The notes under the pieces: generated by a model | Database searches by the model: none | What the model was told of the DNA's origin: nothing | What the model saw: only the letters and a program-made list of their open reading frames with translations | Made by a program: the position numbers and the translations under genes | Assembly: GCA_964350265.1 (NCBI GenBank) | Contig: CAYGJZ010000044.1 | Location: forward strand, 1 to 33,977 | Length of the DNA stretch: 33,977 bases | Reading direction: 5' to 3' | Source of the DNA: BQJD01 sp964350265 | GTDB taxonomy: Bacteria; Pseudomonadota; Gammaproteobacteria; Arenicellales; CAJQKF01 | Shown: piece after piece, positions 1 to 7,327 of the stretch | Layout: each line of letters opens with the position of its first letter | Numbering within the stretch: position 1 is the first letter of the stretch

Positions 1-1
1 G

Positions 2-937
2 CTAGCCGGCCAGCGCCGTCTCCACCGCGCGGCAGTGCGCGGCCAGGCGCTCCGGGTCCACCGGCCGCCAGTGAAAGGCACAGGGCAACTGGAACAGGAC
101 ATCGCGATCGAACCAGCGCCGGGCAAGCCGGGCATTGTCCTCGGCACAACGGGCATCCACCGCCTCGATGACATGGTCGGGCACGAAGGTGCAACGGTCG
201 CGCACGCTGTGCCGTTGCAGGATGCGCACCACGCGATCACGCGGCCCCGGCGCCAGGCCGATGCGATCCAGGCGGGTCATCAGTTCCACCGCCTCCACGT
301 CCAGGGTGGGATTCGGATCCCGGCGCGGCAGGGTGAAGGTGTGCGCCAGTTCTTCCTCGTCGAGGGTGATGCCCAGCGTGTCGAGGAAGTCGAGATACAG
401 GTTGCCGTCGCGCCAGGCCGGCTTTTCGTAGGTACGCACGCAGACGTGCCCTTCGCCGAAGGCTTCGACCAGCCGATCCAGCACCGGCGTGTAGCAACGC
501 GCGATGCCGGCCAGTTCCTCCTCGCTGTACAGGTGCAGGCCACGCTGCTTGAAGTGATTGCGCACCCGCTGCGCCATGCCCGAACAGACCATCTCCGACT
601 GGCGCCGCAGGTAGATGATGGCGCGGCAGTCGAAATCGGCCAGGAGCGGTGCCAACACCTGCCACTGCTCCGGCGTGTTGTGGTACAGGCCCTCGTAGCT
701 GACCACGCCGTCGAGGCCACTGGCGTTCACCTCGTCGACCACTGCCTGCCACGGCACCCGCGGATCGAAGCCACCGGGTCGACGCAGATCCGAGTGACTC
801 CAGGCCTTGCGCCCGGCAACGGGAAAGTGCAGGCCATGACGTGCCAGGGCATCGCCGCTGGCATCGAGCATGCGCTGGATGGCGGTGCTGCCGGTCTTGT
901 CGGTGCCAAGATGCAGGTAGAGCCGGGGTCGCGTCAT
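2..937 (-). CDS. Sulfotransferase-family protein (PAPS-dependent, putative)
   Basis: A complete 311-residue protein; the stop codon is only one base from the window edge. The N-terminus reads LHLGTDKTGSTAIQ (residues 8-21), the glycine/lysine/serine-threonine loop that binds the 5'-phosphosulfate of PAPS in sulfotransferases. A second segment, AIIYLRRQSEMVCSG, fits the strand and helix that normally contact the 3'-phosphate. The family moves sulfate from PAPS to a hydroxyl on a sugar, lipid or peptide; the acceptor here cannot be read from sequence. The start overlaps the stop of the upstream glycosyltransferase by four bases (ATGA type), so the two are probably translationally coupled. I infer that it sulfates the glycan made by the two upstream glycosyltransferases. 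The enzyme class is fairly sure, the substrate unknown. Confidence 0.72.
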   Translation of the reverse strand: MTRPRLYLHLGTDKTGSTAIQRMLDASGDALARHGLHFPVAGRKAWSHSDLRRPGGFDPRVPWQAVVDEVNASGLDGVVSYEGLYHNTPEQWQVLAPLLADFDCRAIIYLRRQSEMVCSGMAQRVRNHFKQRGLHLYSEEELAGIARCYTPVLDRLVEAFGEGHVCVRTYEKPAWRDGNLYLDFLDTLGITLDEEELAHTFTLPRRDPNPTLDVEAVELMTRLDRIGLAPGPRDRVVRILQRHSVRDRCTFVPDHVIEAVDARCAEDNARLARRWFDRDVLFQLPCAFHWRPVDPERLAAHCRAVETALAG

Positions 938-2574
938 CGATCGTCCCCCGCGGCAACGCGCGGCGCTTCGCGGTCATGGACATGCAGCGAGGCCAGGCAG
1001 AGCACGCCCTCGCCGCTCCAGTAGACGCGGAACTCGATGCACTGCCCGGGTGCCAGTTCCGCGTCGAGGGCCACGTGCACGCGGCCGTCCACCACCTCGG
1101 CGCCGATCACGTGCTCCATGGCCAGTACCCGGGCGGCCTGGCTGTCGTAGATGTCCACGGTGCCGAGCCAGTCGGGCACCACGTTGCCGACCAGGAGCAG
1201 CTCCGCGCCAAGCGTGATGCGCCGGGGCGCGGTGACCGGGAGATAAGGTCCATACAGGCAGTGGCCGGCGGCATGCTGGCCGGGCACGCAGTAGATGCGC
1301 CCGTCGAGACGCTGCCCGGTGGCACTGCGAAAGCCCGGCGAGTCGAGGCCGATGGCGGCAGGCTCGGGCAGCGACAGCGGGTACTCGCGCACCGACGGCA
1401 GCAGCGGGCGCACCTGCCCGGCATGGTGGCGATAGCGCTCGTTGAGCACCTGGGTCCATTGTTCCCGGATGGCGCCGACATCATGCAGGGCGCGCACCGC
1501 CGCCGCGCCCTCGGCGAGCTGTGCGCGCAGCGTGTCGAGGTGGGCGGCGCAGTGACGCAGCGCCCGGCCCAGCGCGTCACGGTCCACCCGCCACTGGCGA
1601 CCGATGTCGCGCTGGAAGCCGCCGGTGTTCGGCTGCGCCGGCTCGGTGCCCGCGCTGGGCACCGCCACCACCCCGGGCAGGTGGGAGAACTCGCGGTGCA
1701 CGTGGGCGTCGTGCAGCACCACCGGCAACCCCAGGTGCAGGGCCTCGCGCGGTGTCACCGAGTAGCCTTCGCCGGCGGAGACGAAGCAGTAGGCATCCAG
1801 GCCGCGCAGCCAGTCCAGGTAGGCCTGGCGCGACAGCGTCTCGGCGACGAGCTCGATGGCCGGGCAGCGCTGGCGGGCGCTGTCGATGCGCAGGTACTCG
1901 TCGCGGTAGTCCGGGTGGGTGAGGTCGGACCGGGTATGGATGGACAGGCTCGCCTCGCCGTCGGCGAAGGTGTCGGCGAAGACCTCGGCCAGCAGGGCAA
2001 CCTTCTTGCGCGGCCACAGCCCGGCGGAGATGCCGAAGCGCGGCGGCGCCCCGGCACGGCGTGTCGGCGCGGCAGCGGCGTCGAGGGCGAAGTCGTAGGG
2101 ATGCGGCAGGCGCACCACGTCGATGCCGCGCTCGGCCAGGAAGTCGTCGAGCAGCGAGGAGGTCACGATGCAGAAGTCGTAGCTGGCCACCAGGTCGGCA
2201 TAGCCGTCCCACAGCCGGTCGCTTTCCCACATCAGGTAGATGGCGGTGACGGCGTCGTAGACCCGCTTGTGCGCGGCGCTGCGCAGGGCCTGGTGACGGA
2301 CGTCGTCGGGGTCCCAGGTCTCGCGGGCAATGTCCAGGAACAGGGCGCCGCGAAAGCGCTGCGGCTCGACCAGGTGGTGGTCCGCCGAAACCCGCCCGCA
2401 GGGCCAGGCGGCGGGGGCGGCGCGGATCGCGGCGAGGCTCTTCGCCGCCGGCTCGATGTCGTCGAAGACCAGGCGATCGAGCAGCGAGAGATGGTTGCCG
2501 ATACCGTCGGCGGTATCGTCGAAGCCGTTGTAGATGATGCTGTTGAAGGCGAAGGGGCCGGACATCGATGCCAT
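934..2574 (-). CDS. Glycosyltransferase, GT4-like, with C-terminal extension
   Basis: A 546-residue protein. The central part carries a GT-B nucleotide-sugar half: GISAGLWPRKK near residue 181 begins the second Rossmann domain, and AYCFVSAGEGYSVTPREALHLGLPVV (residues 261-286) is the E-x7-E type signature of family 4 glycosyltransferases (E269, E277). The N-terminal 170 residues fit a divergent acceptor domain. The last ~130 residues (about 410-546) have no motif I recognise and look like a beta-rich accessory domain. The start could be residue 1 or the Met at residue 4; neither has a strong ribosome binding site. The gene begins 12 bases after the stop of the preceding glycosyltransferase and overlaps the downstream sulfotransferase by 4 bases, so the three form an operon. 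Donor and acceptor sugars are unknown. Confidence 0.72.
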   Translation of the reverse strand: MASMSGPFAFNSIIYNGFDDTADGIGNHLSLLDRLVFDDIEPAAKSLAAIRAAPAAWPCGRVSADHHLVEPQRFRGALFLDIARETWDPDDVRHQALRSAAHKRVYDAVTAIYLMWESDRLWDGYADLVASYDFCIVTSSLLDDFLAERGIDVVRLPHPYDFALDAAAAPTRRAGAPPRFGISAGLWPRKKVALLAEVFADTFADGEASLSIHTRSDLTHPDYRDEYLRIDSARQRCPAIELVAETLSRQAYLDWLRGLDAYCFVSAGEGYSVTPREALHLGLPVVLHDAHVHREFSHLPGVVAVPSAGTEPAQPNTGGFQRDIGRQWRVDRDALGRALRHCAAHLDTLRAQLAEGAAAVRALHDVGAIREQWTQVLNERYRHHAGQVRPLLPSVREYPLSLPEPAAIGLDSPGFRSATGQRLDGRIYCVPGQHAAGHCLYGPYLPVTAPRRITLGAELLLVGNVVPDWLGTVDIYDSQAARVLAMEHVIGAEVVDGRVHVALDAELAPGQCIEFRVYWSGEGVLCLASLHVHDREAPRVAAGDDR

Positions 2575-2586
2575 GTGCCGCGCCGC

Positions 2587-3783
2587 TCAGTCGGCCCCGA
2601 GCGCCCCGTGCAAGCGTTCCCGGGCGCTGGACGGATCGGCGGCGAGTTGCTCGACCAGGTCGAGGAAGGGCGCAAGCACCGTCGGCCAGGCATGGGCCTG
2701 GCGGAATGCGGGGGCTGCCGCCTGCACCCGCCGATACTCCGTCTCCCAGTGATCGGCGACGTGGCGCAGCTTGGTGACGAGATCGTCCTCGTCCACCAGG
2801 AAGTACTCGCCCACGGCGTTGCCGACGCCCTGGCCGGTGGTGCGTCCGCGGGTGGCGAGCGCAATGCTGTTGTCGTCGGCCAGGTAGTCGGCCATGCCGG
2901 TGACCCGCGGTGCGATCACCGGCGTCTCGCAGGCGATGGACTGCAGCGGCACCAGCCCGAAGCCTTCACCGCGGGAGGGATGCACGGTGCAGTGCACCTG
3001 GCTGAACACCGCCGCGTAGTCGTCGGTGGTGTCGTTGCCGTCGACGATGTCCAGGCGCACCAGTCGCTGGAACTCGGCGTCGTCGCGGTAGTCGGCAAGG
3101 GCCGGGAAGTCATTGGTGCGCAGCACCAGCACGGCATCGTCACGATCGGCGAAGGCGCGCAGGAAGGCGCGCACCAGTTCGTGAAAGCCCTTGCGATCGA
3201 TGAACGAGTGCGAGTGGAAGGTGTTGAAGAACACCAGCGGGCCGTCTCGTCGCCGTTCCCGGCGAGGATGGTAGGCGGGCTCGAGACCGTGGGGCACCAC
3301 CCGTACCGGCACCGTGACCCCGGAGGCGATGAAGGCGTCGCGGCACCAGTGCGACGGCACCGTGACCAGGTCGAAGCGATTGCACTTCTCCACCCAGCCA
3401 TCGAGGATGCGATCGGTTTCGCAGACGAAGGCGCCGATGGAAACGGGATGGTCGAAGACGAAGTCGGGCACCTGGCGCGGCAGGCCGATGAAGTAGCCCA
3501 CCGGCGCCTGTCGATCGATGCCGTGGTGGATCATCATCGCCGGCTCGATCCACGGCAGGCCGAGAAAGTTGTGGAAGTTGACCCGGCCAAGCCGGGCGCG
3601 GGCGGCCTGGAACACCGCCCGTGCCACGTTGGACATGGAAGAGCGGTCGCGGAACGGTGCGTAGAACTGCATCAGCGCGCCGTCACGCAGGGGGGCATCG
3701 AAGGTCAGTCCGGCCAGCGGGTCGATGTCGATGGCGATCTGCAGCTCGCCATCCACCAGGTCGAATCGTGCTTCGTGGCTCAC
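2587..3783 (-). CDS. Glycosyltransferase, family 4
   Basis: I place the start at the GTG at 3783, giving 398 residues. The frame stays open to 3954, but that extension would run through the hairpin terminator region and reads as arginine-rich non-coding sequence. RVVPHGLEPAYHP (161-173) is the linker before the donor-binding domain; FFNTFHSHSFIDRKGF (185-200) is the equivalent of the usual RKG loop; HPSRGEGFGLVPLQSIACETPVI (268-290) contains the E-x7-E catalytic and donor-binding signature. It should transfer a sugar from a nucleotide-activated donor at the cytoplasmic face. It is first in the glycosyltransferase-glycosyltransferase-sulfotransferase operon and lies downstream of two small-protein genes across tandem hairpins. 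The family is clear, the specificity is not. The start is uncertain because no good ribosome binding site is visible. Confidence 0.8.
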   Translation of the reverse strand: MSHEARFDLVDGELQIAIDIDPLAGLTFDAPLRDGALMQFYAPFRDRSSMSNVARAVFQAARARLGRVNFHNFLGLPWIEPAMMIHHGIDRQAPVGYFIGLPRQVPDFVFDHPVSIGAFVCETDRILDGWVEKCNRFDLVTVPSHWCRDAFIASGVTVPVRVVPHGLEPAYHPRRERRRDGPLVFFNTFHSHSFIDRKGFHELVRAFLRAFADRDDAVLVLRTNDFPALADYRDDAEFQRLVRLDIVDGNDTTDDYAAVFSQVHCTVHPSRGEGFGLVPLQSIACETPVIAPRVTGMADYLADDNSIALATRGRTTGQGVGNAVGEYFLVDEDDLVTKLRHVADHWETEYRRVQAAAPAFRQAHAWPTVLAPFLDLVEQLAADPSSARERLHGALGAD

Positions 3784-3928
3784 GACGGGTTTTCCCAGGC
3801 ACCGGCACGTGGCGCGGGGCAGGCCCGCGGCGCGCGCGCTCCGCCGGTGGCGGCCGAGGTGCCGTGGCAGCCCCCGGCGGGCCGGGGCACGGGCATCGGA
3901 TCGGCGTCGGGCGGAGCAGAAATGACAA

Positions 3929-4013
3929 GGGCAGGCGTCATCGCCTGCCCGCAAGCAAGAACCCGGGCCTTCGCCCGGGTCATGCGTCCTGCCCGGCGGC
4001 GGAAAGCGCCGCC
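3929..4013 (-). terminator. Three tandem hairpins, likely terminator cluster
   Basis: Beginning 12 bases after the stop of the 93-residue small gene, three perfect inverted repeats follow each other in the direction of transcription: 3995-4013 (7-bp GGCGGCG/CGCCGCC stem, 5-base loop), 3961-3980 (8-bp ACCCGGGC/GCCCGGGT stem, 4-base loop) and 3929-3950 (9-bp GGGCAGGCG/CGCCTGCCC stem, 4-base loop). On the minus strand the last is followed by a T-rich run (TTGTCATTTCT) and the middle one by TCTTGCTT, as in intrinsic terminators. They separate the small-protein genes from the glycosyltransferase operon. Confidence 0.75.
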
Positions 4014-4024
4014 AGCGACGGCCA

Positions 4025-4306
4025 TCAGGCCGGCGGGCAGGCCCCGGTGTTGTCCACCTGGATGACCGACTTCAGCACCGAGCCGGAATTGTTGATCTCG
4101 TACTTGACGATGGTGCCCGGCACCGGCTCGCCCTCCGAGAGATTCTGGAATCCGCTGATGGTGACCATGTCACCGCCGCAGTTCACGGTCAGGCCGGAGA
4201 TGTTGCCCAGGGTAGCCTGCGCCGGCACCGCCGCACCCGGCGGGTCCTCGCAACGGAAGGAAAACATCTGCGTACTCGGGTTATAGCAAACGACCAGTCT
4301 CGCCAT
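4025..4306 (-). CDS. Small hypothetical protein with four cysteines
   Basis: A 93-residue protein I do not recognise. It has no signal peptide or membrane segment. Cysteines are at 7, 19, 43 and 90. Residues 1-20 alternate polar and hydrophobic residues like beta strands, and the rest is rich in Gly, Asn, Val and Ile, suggesting a small beta-sheet protein. The start is well supported: GGAG lies about 8 bases before the ATG. It follows the 72-codon Tat-like micro-gene at 4393-4611 with 86 bases between them on the same strand, and is closed by a cluster of three hairpins. Co-transcription with the micro-gene is likely. I infer that the two form a functional pair, but nothing in the sequence states a role. 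Confidence 0.6.
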   Translation of the reverse strand: MARLVVCYNPSTQMFSFRCEDPPGAAVPAQATLGNISGLTVNCGGDMVTISGFQNLSEGEPVPGTIVKYEINNSGSVLKSVIQVDNTGACPPA

Positions 4307-4392
4307 TTTTCGTTACTCCGTGATTTTGTCCTGTACCAACCGCCAGGCGCCCAGGGTCAGGTTCCCCACCGTGGGTGCTGTGCCGGGGTGGA

Positions 4393-4611
4393 TCAGAACG
4401 TAATGGTAAATGCGACCAGGCTGCCGGTCGTGGTCTGTGCGTGGGCGGGCAGGATCACCGACTCCACCACGGGCTTTGTCCAGCTGGTCAACGCCACGGA
4501 AACACCACCTACCGTAACGGTCTTCTTCAGCGCGTCTCGACGGCCACCGGATACAGGCTGGGACGTGTCGGCGCCAGACGACACGTGGTCGTCACTCTTG
4601 CGGGTCGACAT
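4393..4611 (-). CDS. Tat-signal-like micro-protein with W-x-KPVV...LPAHAQT motif
   Basis: A 72-residue product. Residues 21-30 (SGGRRDALKK) are a twin-arginine-like motif, followed by an uncharged stretch TVTVGGVSVALTSW (31-44), then TKPVVESVILPAHAQT (45-60). PAHA-Q would be a plausible signal peptidase cleavage site after Ala58, leaving only about 14 residues (QTTTGSLVAFTITF). I recall short proteins with a similar Trp-x-Lys-Pro-Val-Val and Leu-Pro-Ala-His-Ala-Gln pattern in other proteobacteria, with no known function to my knowledge; this is memory, not a search result. The ATG at 4609-4611 has AAAGG upstream at usable spacing, whereas the longer open frame above it reads as non-coding. 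The 109-base leader (4612-4720) is more AT-rich than its surroundings; I see no convincing promoter in it. Confidence 0.6.
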   Translation of the reverse strand: MSTRKSDDHVSSGADTSQPVSGGRRDALKKTVTVGGVSVALTSWTKPVVESVILPAHAQTTTGSLVAFTITF

Positions 4612-4720
4612 AGGAGCACCTTTTGTTACTGTCGTTGTTCGAGTGTATTCGCCAGTCTGAACCATTTGTTGCCGAAATTCAACGTTTTTCTCGCCTTGCG
4701 CGAACCGCTGCGGGGGACCG

Positions 4721-5485
4721 TCACTGGCGGTAGTCCGACTCCTCCCGGTCGAGCAGGGTCCTGCGGTCGGCGAAGTGGCGCTCGGCCTGGCCGGGGTAGT
4801 GCTCCAGGGCATCGGCAACCCGCGCCGCCAGCGCCTCGGGCAGGACCCGCAGGGGCTGGCCGCTGGACAGGGCGGTGAGGTAGGTTTTCGCCGCCCGTTC
4901 AAAGTAGTACAGGCGGTTGAAGGTCTCGGCGACGGTGGCGCCGAGCACCAGCACGCCGTGGTTGCCCATGATCATGACGAAGTGGGCCGGGTCGGACAGC
5001 AGGGCCGCGCAGCGCTCGCCCTCGTCGCGCATGGCGAGGCCGCCGAAGTTGTCGTCGACCACGTAGCGGCCGAAGAACATGGCGGTATTCTGGTCGATGG
5101 GCGGCAGCGTGCTGTCGGCCAGGCAGGCCAGCGCGGTGGCATAGCGGGGGTGCAGGTGCATGATGCAGCGGGCATGGGGGCAGCGGCGATGAATGGCGCC
5201 GTGCAATCCCCAGGCGGTGGGATCCGGGGCGTCGTCCGTCTCCATCACGCCCTCGTCGTTGGCATCGAGCAGTACCATGTCGCTGGCACGCAGCAGGGAG
5301 AAATGCCGCTGGTTGGGGTTCATCAGGAAGCGGGTGCCATCGTCGCTCACCGCCAGCGAGAAGTGGTTGGCCACCGCCTCGTGCCAGTTCAGCCTGGCCG
5401 CCCAGCGGAAGGCGCAGGCAAGGTCGATGCGTTCGGCGCGATGGTCCAGCGACGATACCGGCGCCGACTTCGGGGTTGGGGACAT
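4721..5485 (-). CDS. Class II aldolase/adducin family protein
   Basis: A 254-residue protein starting at the ATG at 5485, chosen because GGAGGAA precedes it at ideal spacing; a longer in-frame start at 5560 has no such site. The family fold binds a divalent metal through histidines: MHLHPRYATALA supplies the H-x-H pair and GNHGVLVLGATVAETFNRLYYFERAAK the later histidine and the typical C-terminal helix. RLNWHEAVANHFSL near the N-terminus is also characteristic (NHxS). Members include fuculose- and ribulose-phosphate aldolases/epimerases and many uncharacterised decarboxylase-like enzymes; no specific reaction can be assigned. It is divergent from hslO across a 101-base gap and is not obviously part of an operon. 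Confidence 0.85.
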   Translation of the reverse strand: MSPTPKSAPVSSLDHRAERIDLACAFRWAARLNWHEAVANHFSLAVSDDGTRFLMNPNQRHFSLLRASDMVLLDANDEGVMETDDAPDPTAWGLHGAIHRRCPHARCIMHLHPRYATALACLADSTLPPIDQNTAMFFGRYVVDDNFGGLAMRDEGERCAALLSDPAHFVMIMGNHGVLVLGATVAETFNRLYYFERAAKTYLTALSSGQPLRVLPEALAARVADALEHYPGQAERHFADRRTLLDREESDYRQ

Positions 5486-5539
5486 GACAGGTTCCTCCGC
5501 GGGCAAATTGCTGCGGCTCTCCGGGACGTGGACGGCCGC

Positions 5540-5560
5540 TTGCGGCACAATATACCGCAA
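5540..5560. promoter_or_regulatory. Inverted repeat in the aldolase-hslO divergent promoter region
   Basis: TTGCGG (5540-5545) and CCGCAA (5555-5560) form a perfect 6-base inverted repeat separated by 9 AT-rich bases. On the minus strand the spacer contains TATATT, a good match to a -10 box for the aldolase gene; I see no convincing -35 element. Its position between divergent genes fits an operator, but this is inference. Confidence 0.3.
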
Positions 5561-5586
5561 CCCCTGAACACGCGGTCCGCCCCGGC

Positions 5587-6456
5587 ATGCCCAACGACGA
5601 TTTCATCCAGCGCTTCCTGTTCCAGGACTTCAACGTCCGCGGCGAGATGGTGCGCCTGGGCCCCAGCTACCGCGAGGTACTCGGCCAGCGCGACTACCCG
5701 TCCACCGTGCGCCACGGCCTGGGGCAGATGCTGGCCGCCACCGCGCTGCTCTCGGCCACCTTGAAGTTTCGCGGCAGCATGACCCTGCAGGCCAATTCCG
5801 AGGGGCCGCTGCGCCTGATGATGGCCGAGTGCCGGGATCACAGCGACCTGCGCGCCATTGCCCGCTTCGACGCCGACACGCCGAATCCGTGGCTGGGAGA
5901 AGGCCACCTGGTGATCACCATCGAGCCCCATGGCGGCGAGCGCTACCAGGGCATCGTGACCCTGGAACAGGACAGCCTGGCGCGCGCCATCGAGAGCTAC
6001 TTCCAGCGCTCCGAGCAGCTCGACACCCGGCTGTGGCTGGTCGCCGACGGCGAGTGCGCGGCGGGCATGATGTTGCAGCGACTGCCGGACGGCCAGGGCG
6101 CCGACAAGGCCACCGCCGACGAGGACTGGCGGCGGGTGGAACTGCTGGCCGACACGGTGCGCGACGAGGAACTGCTGTCCCTGCAGCCGCGCACCGTGCT
6201 CGAGCGGCTGTTCCACGAAGAGCAGGTCCGGCTGTTCGATCCGCGCAGCGTGCGTTTCGCCTGCAGTTGTTCGCGGGAGCGCTCCGCCAATGCCATCAAG
6301 TTCCTCGGCTACGACGAGGCCATGAGCCTGGTGGCGGAACAGGGAGAGGTGGAGATCGACTGCCAGTTCTGCCACGCCCGCTACCGCTTCGGCGGCGACG
6401 ACGTGCGTGGCGTGTTCGCGCGAGAGGCGGCGCCGGAAGGCACCACCGTGCACTAG
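5587..6456 (+). CDS. hslO: Hsp33 redox-regulated chaperonin
   Basis: A 289-residue cytoplasmic holdase, the usual size for Hsp33. It protects unfolding proteins during oxidative and heat stress; a zinc ion held by four C-terminal cysteines acts as the redox switch. All four are present near the C-terminus: FACSCSRERS gives C-x-C and CQFCHARYRF gives C-x2-C, about 35 residues apart. The N-terminus FQDFNVRGEMVRLGPSY and the segment GQMLAATALLSATLKF with LQANSEGPLRLMMAE are typical of the Hsp33 core. It is divergent from the aldolase-like gene and stops 13 bases before a convergent small membrane-protein gene. I see no clear sigma-32 promoter. Confidence 0.95.
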   Translation: MPNDDFIQRFLFQDFNVRGEMVRLGPSYREVLGQRDYPSTVRHGLGQMLAATALLSATLKFRGSMTLQANSEGPLRLMMAECRDHSDLRAIARFDADTPNPWLGEGHLVITIEPHGGERYQGIVTLEQDSLARAIESYFQRSEQLDTRLWLVADGECAAGMMLQRLPDGQGADKATADEDWRRVELLADTVRDEELLSLQPRTVLERLFHEEQVRLFDPRSVRFACSCSRERSANAIKFLGYDEAMSLVAEQGEVEIDCQFCHARYRFGGDDVRGVFAREAAPEGTTVH

Positions 6457-6469
6457 GGCATGACGTGGA

Positions 6470-6781
6470 TCAGGCGATGGGCAGCGGGGAGGCGGCGGTC
6501 AGCAGCATCCAGCTCATGCCGCCGTCGACCAGCATCGACAGCACCAGCAGCGCCATGACGATGCGGTACTTCAGTTCCAGCGTGTCCACCCGGCCGGACA
6601 TCGCCGACAGCGATTCGCCAAGCGCGCCGATCTGGGACTTCAGCCGTTGCGTGGTCTCTCCCACCTGGTCGGACAGCTTCGCGTACAGGTCGCTGCCCCC
6701 GGCCACCGCGGCGGCGGCCAGCGGCACCGCGGCGGCACTGGCCTGGCGGGCGGATTGTCGAAGAAAGTCGCGTCGGTTCAT
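6470..6781 (-). CDS. Small Tat-signal, coiled-coil, C-terminally membrane-anchored protein
   Basis: A 103-residue protein from the Met that begins NRRDFLRQSARQA, a good twin-arginine motif (R-R-x-F-L), followed by an alanine-rich stretch AAAVPLAAAAVAGG (residues 16-29). Residues 34-72 (from YAKLSDQVGE to VDTLELKY) show heptad spacing typical of a coiled coil. Residues 73-96 (IVMALLVLSMLVDGGMSWMLLT) form one membrane helix close to the C-terminus. The likely product is an export-targeted, tail-anchored helical protein of unknown function. An in-frame ATG nine bases upstream (6790) is also possible; neither has a strong ribosome binding site. It converges on hslO with 13 bases between. I do not recognise a family. 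Confidence 0.55.
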   Translation of the reverse strand: MNRRDFLRQSARQASAAAVPLAAAAVAGGSDLYAKLSDQVGETTQRLKSQIGALGESLSAMSGRVDTLELKYRIVMALLVLSMLVDGGMSWMLLTAASPLPIA

Positions 6782-6859
6782 GCCGGGCATCCATCGGGAA
6801 TATGCGTTCAACAGGAGGCGTATTGTGGGGAAGCCGGGCGGCAAAGACAAGGCGACGGC

Positions 6860-7327
6860 ATGCCCGGCCTGAACGATGCCGCTCTCGCCGGCCTGCTGCG
6901 CGGCCTGTCGCCGCGGCTCTGGCCGGGGGAATACGTGCTGCTGTGCCTGCCCAACGGCCGCTACGGCGATGCCGGCGAGCTGGCACCGGTCGGCGCCTTC
7001 GCCGAGGACGAGGGCCTGACCCTGGTGGTCGAGCGCGGTCGCGCCGAAGCCGCCGGCCATCCGACCGGACCGGTGCTGCGCATGCTCACCCTGGGCGTGT
7101 ACTCCTCCCTGGAAGATGTCGGCCTGACCGCCGCGGTGGCCACGGCACTGGCTGGCGCCGGGATCAGCGCCAACGTGATTGCCGCCTTTCACCACGACCA
7201 CCTGCTGGTACCCGCGGCACGTGCCGACGAGGCGCTGGGCCTGCTCGACGCCCTCGCCCGCGAGGCCCGCGCCGCGCACGCCGACCCTGGTCCCGACCCT
7301 GCGAGGGCAAAGACTCCATGGACATGA
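6860..7327 (+). CDS. ACT domain-containing protein (DUF2241/ACT_7 type)
   Basis: A 155-residue cytoplasmic protein made of two small alpha/beta units. The second (LTLGVYSSLEDVGLTAAVATALAGAGISANVIAAFHHDHLLVP) is a clear ACT fold, with the GLTAAVATALAGAGIS helix and following strand typical of this COG3602-like group. ACT domains bind small ligands, often amino acids; the ligand here is unknown. The start at 6860 follows AAGG at about 9 bases, and the open frame further upstream is antisense to the small Tat protein and not coding-like. The stop overlaps the start of the nitroreductase gene (7318), so the two form a translationally coupled pair. The family is confident, the role unknown. Confidence 0.75.
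   Translation: MPGLNDAALAGLLRGLSPRLWPGEYVLLCLPNGRYGDAGELAPVGAFAEDEGLTLVVERGRAEAAGHPTGPVLRMLTLGVYSSLEDVGLTAAVATALAGAGISANVIAAFHHDHLLVPAARADEALGLLDALAREARAAHADPGPDPARAKTPWT

Noticed and set aside
841..4065. A continuous 1074-codon plus-strand reading frame across the glycosyltransferase genes
   Set aside because: It is antisense to three genes with clear family motifs, and its translation is rich in His, Gly, Val and Ala without recognisable domains, as expected of the reverse frame of GC-rich genes.
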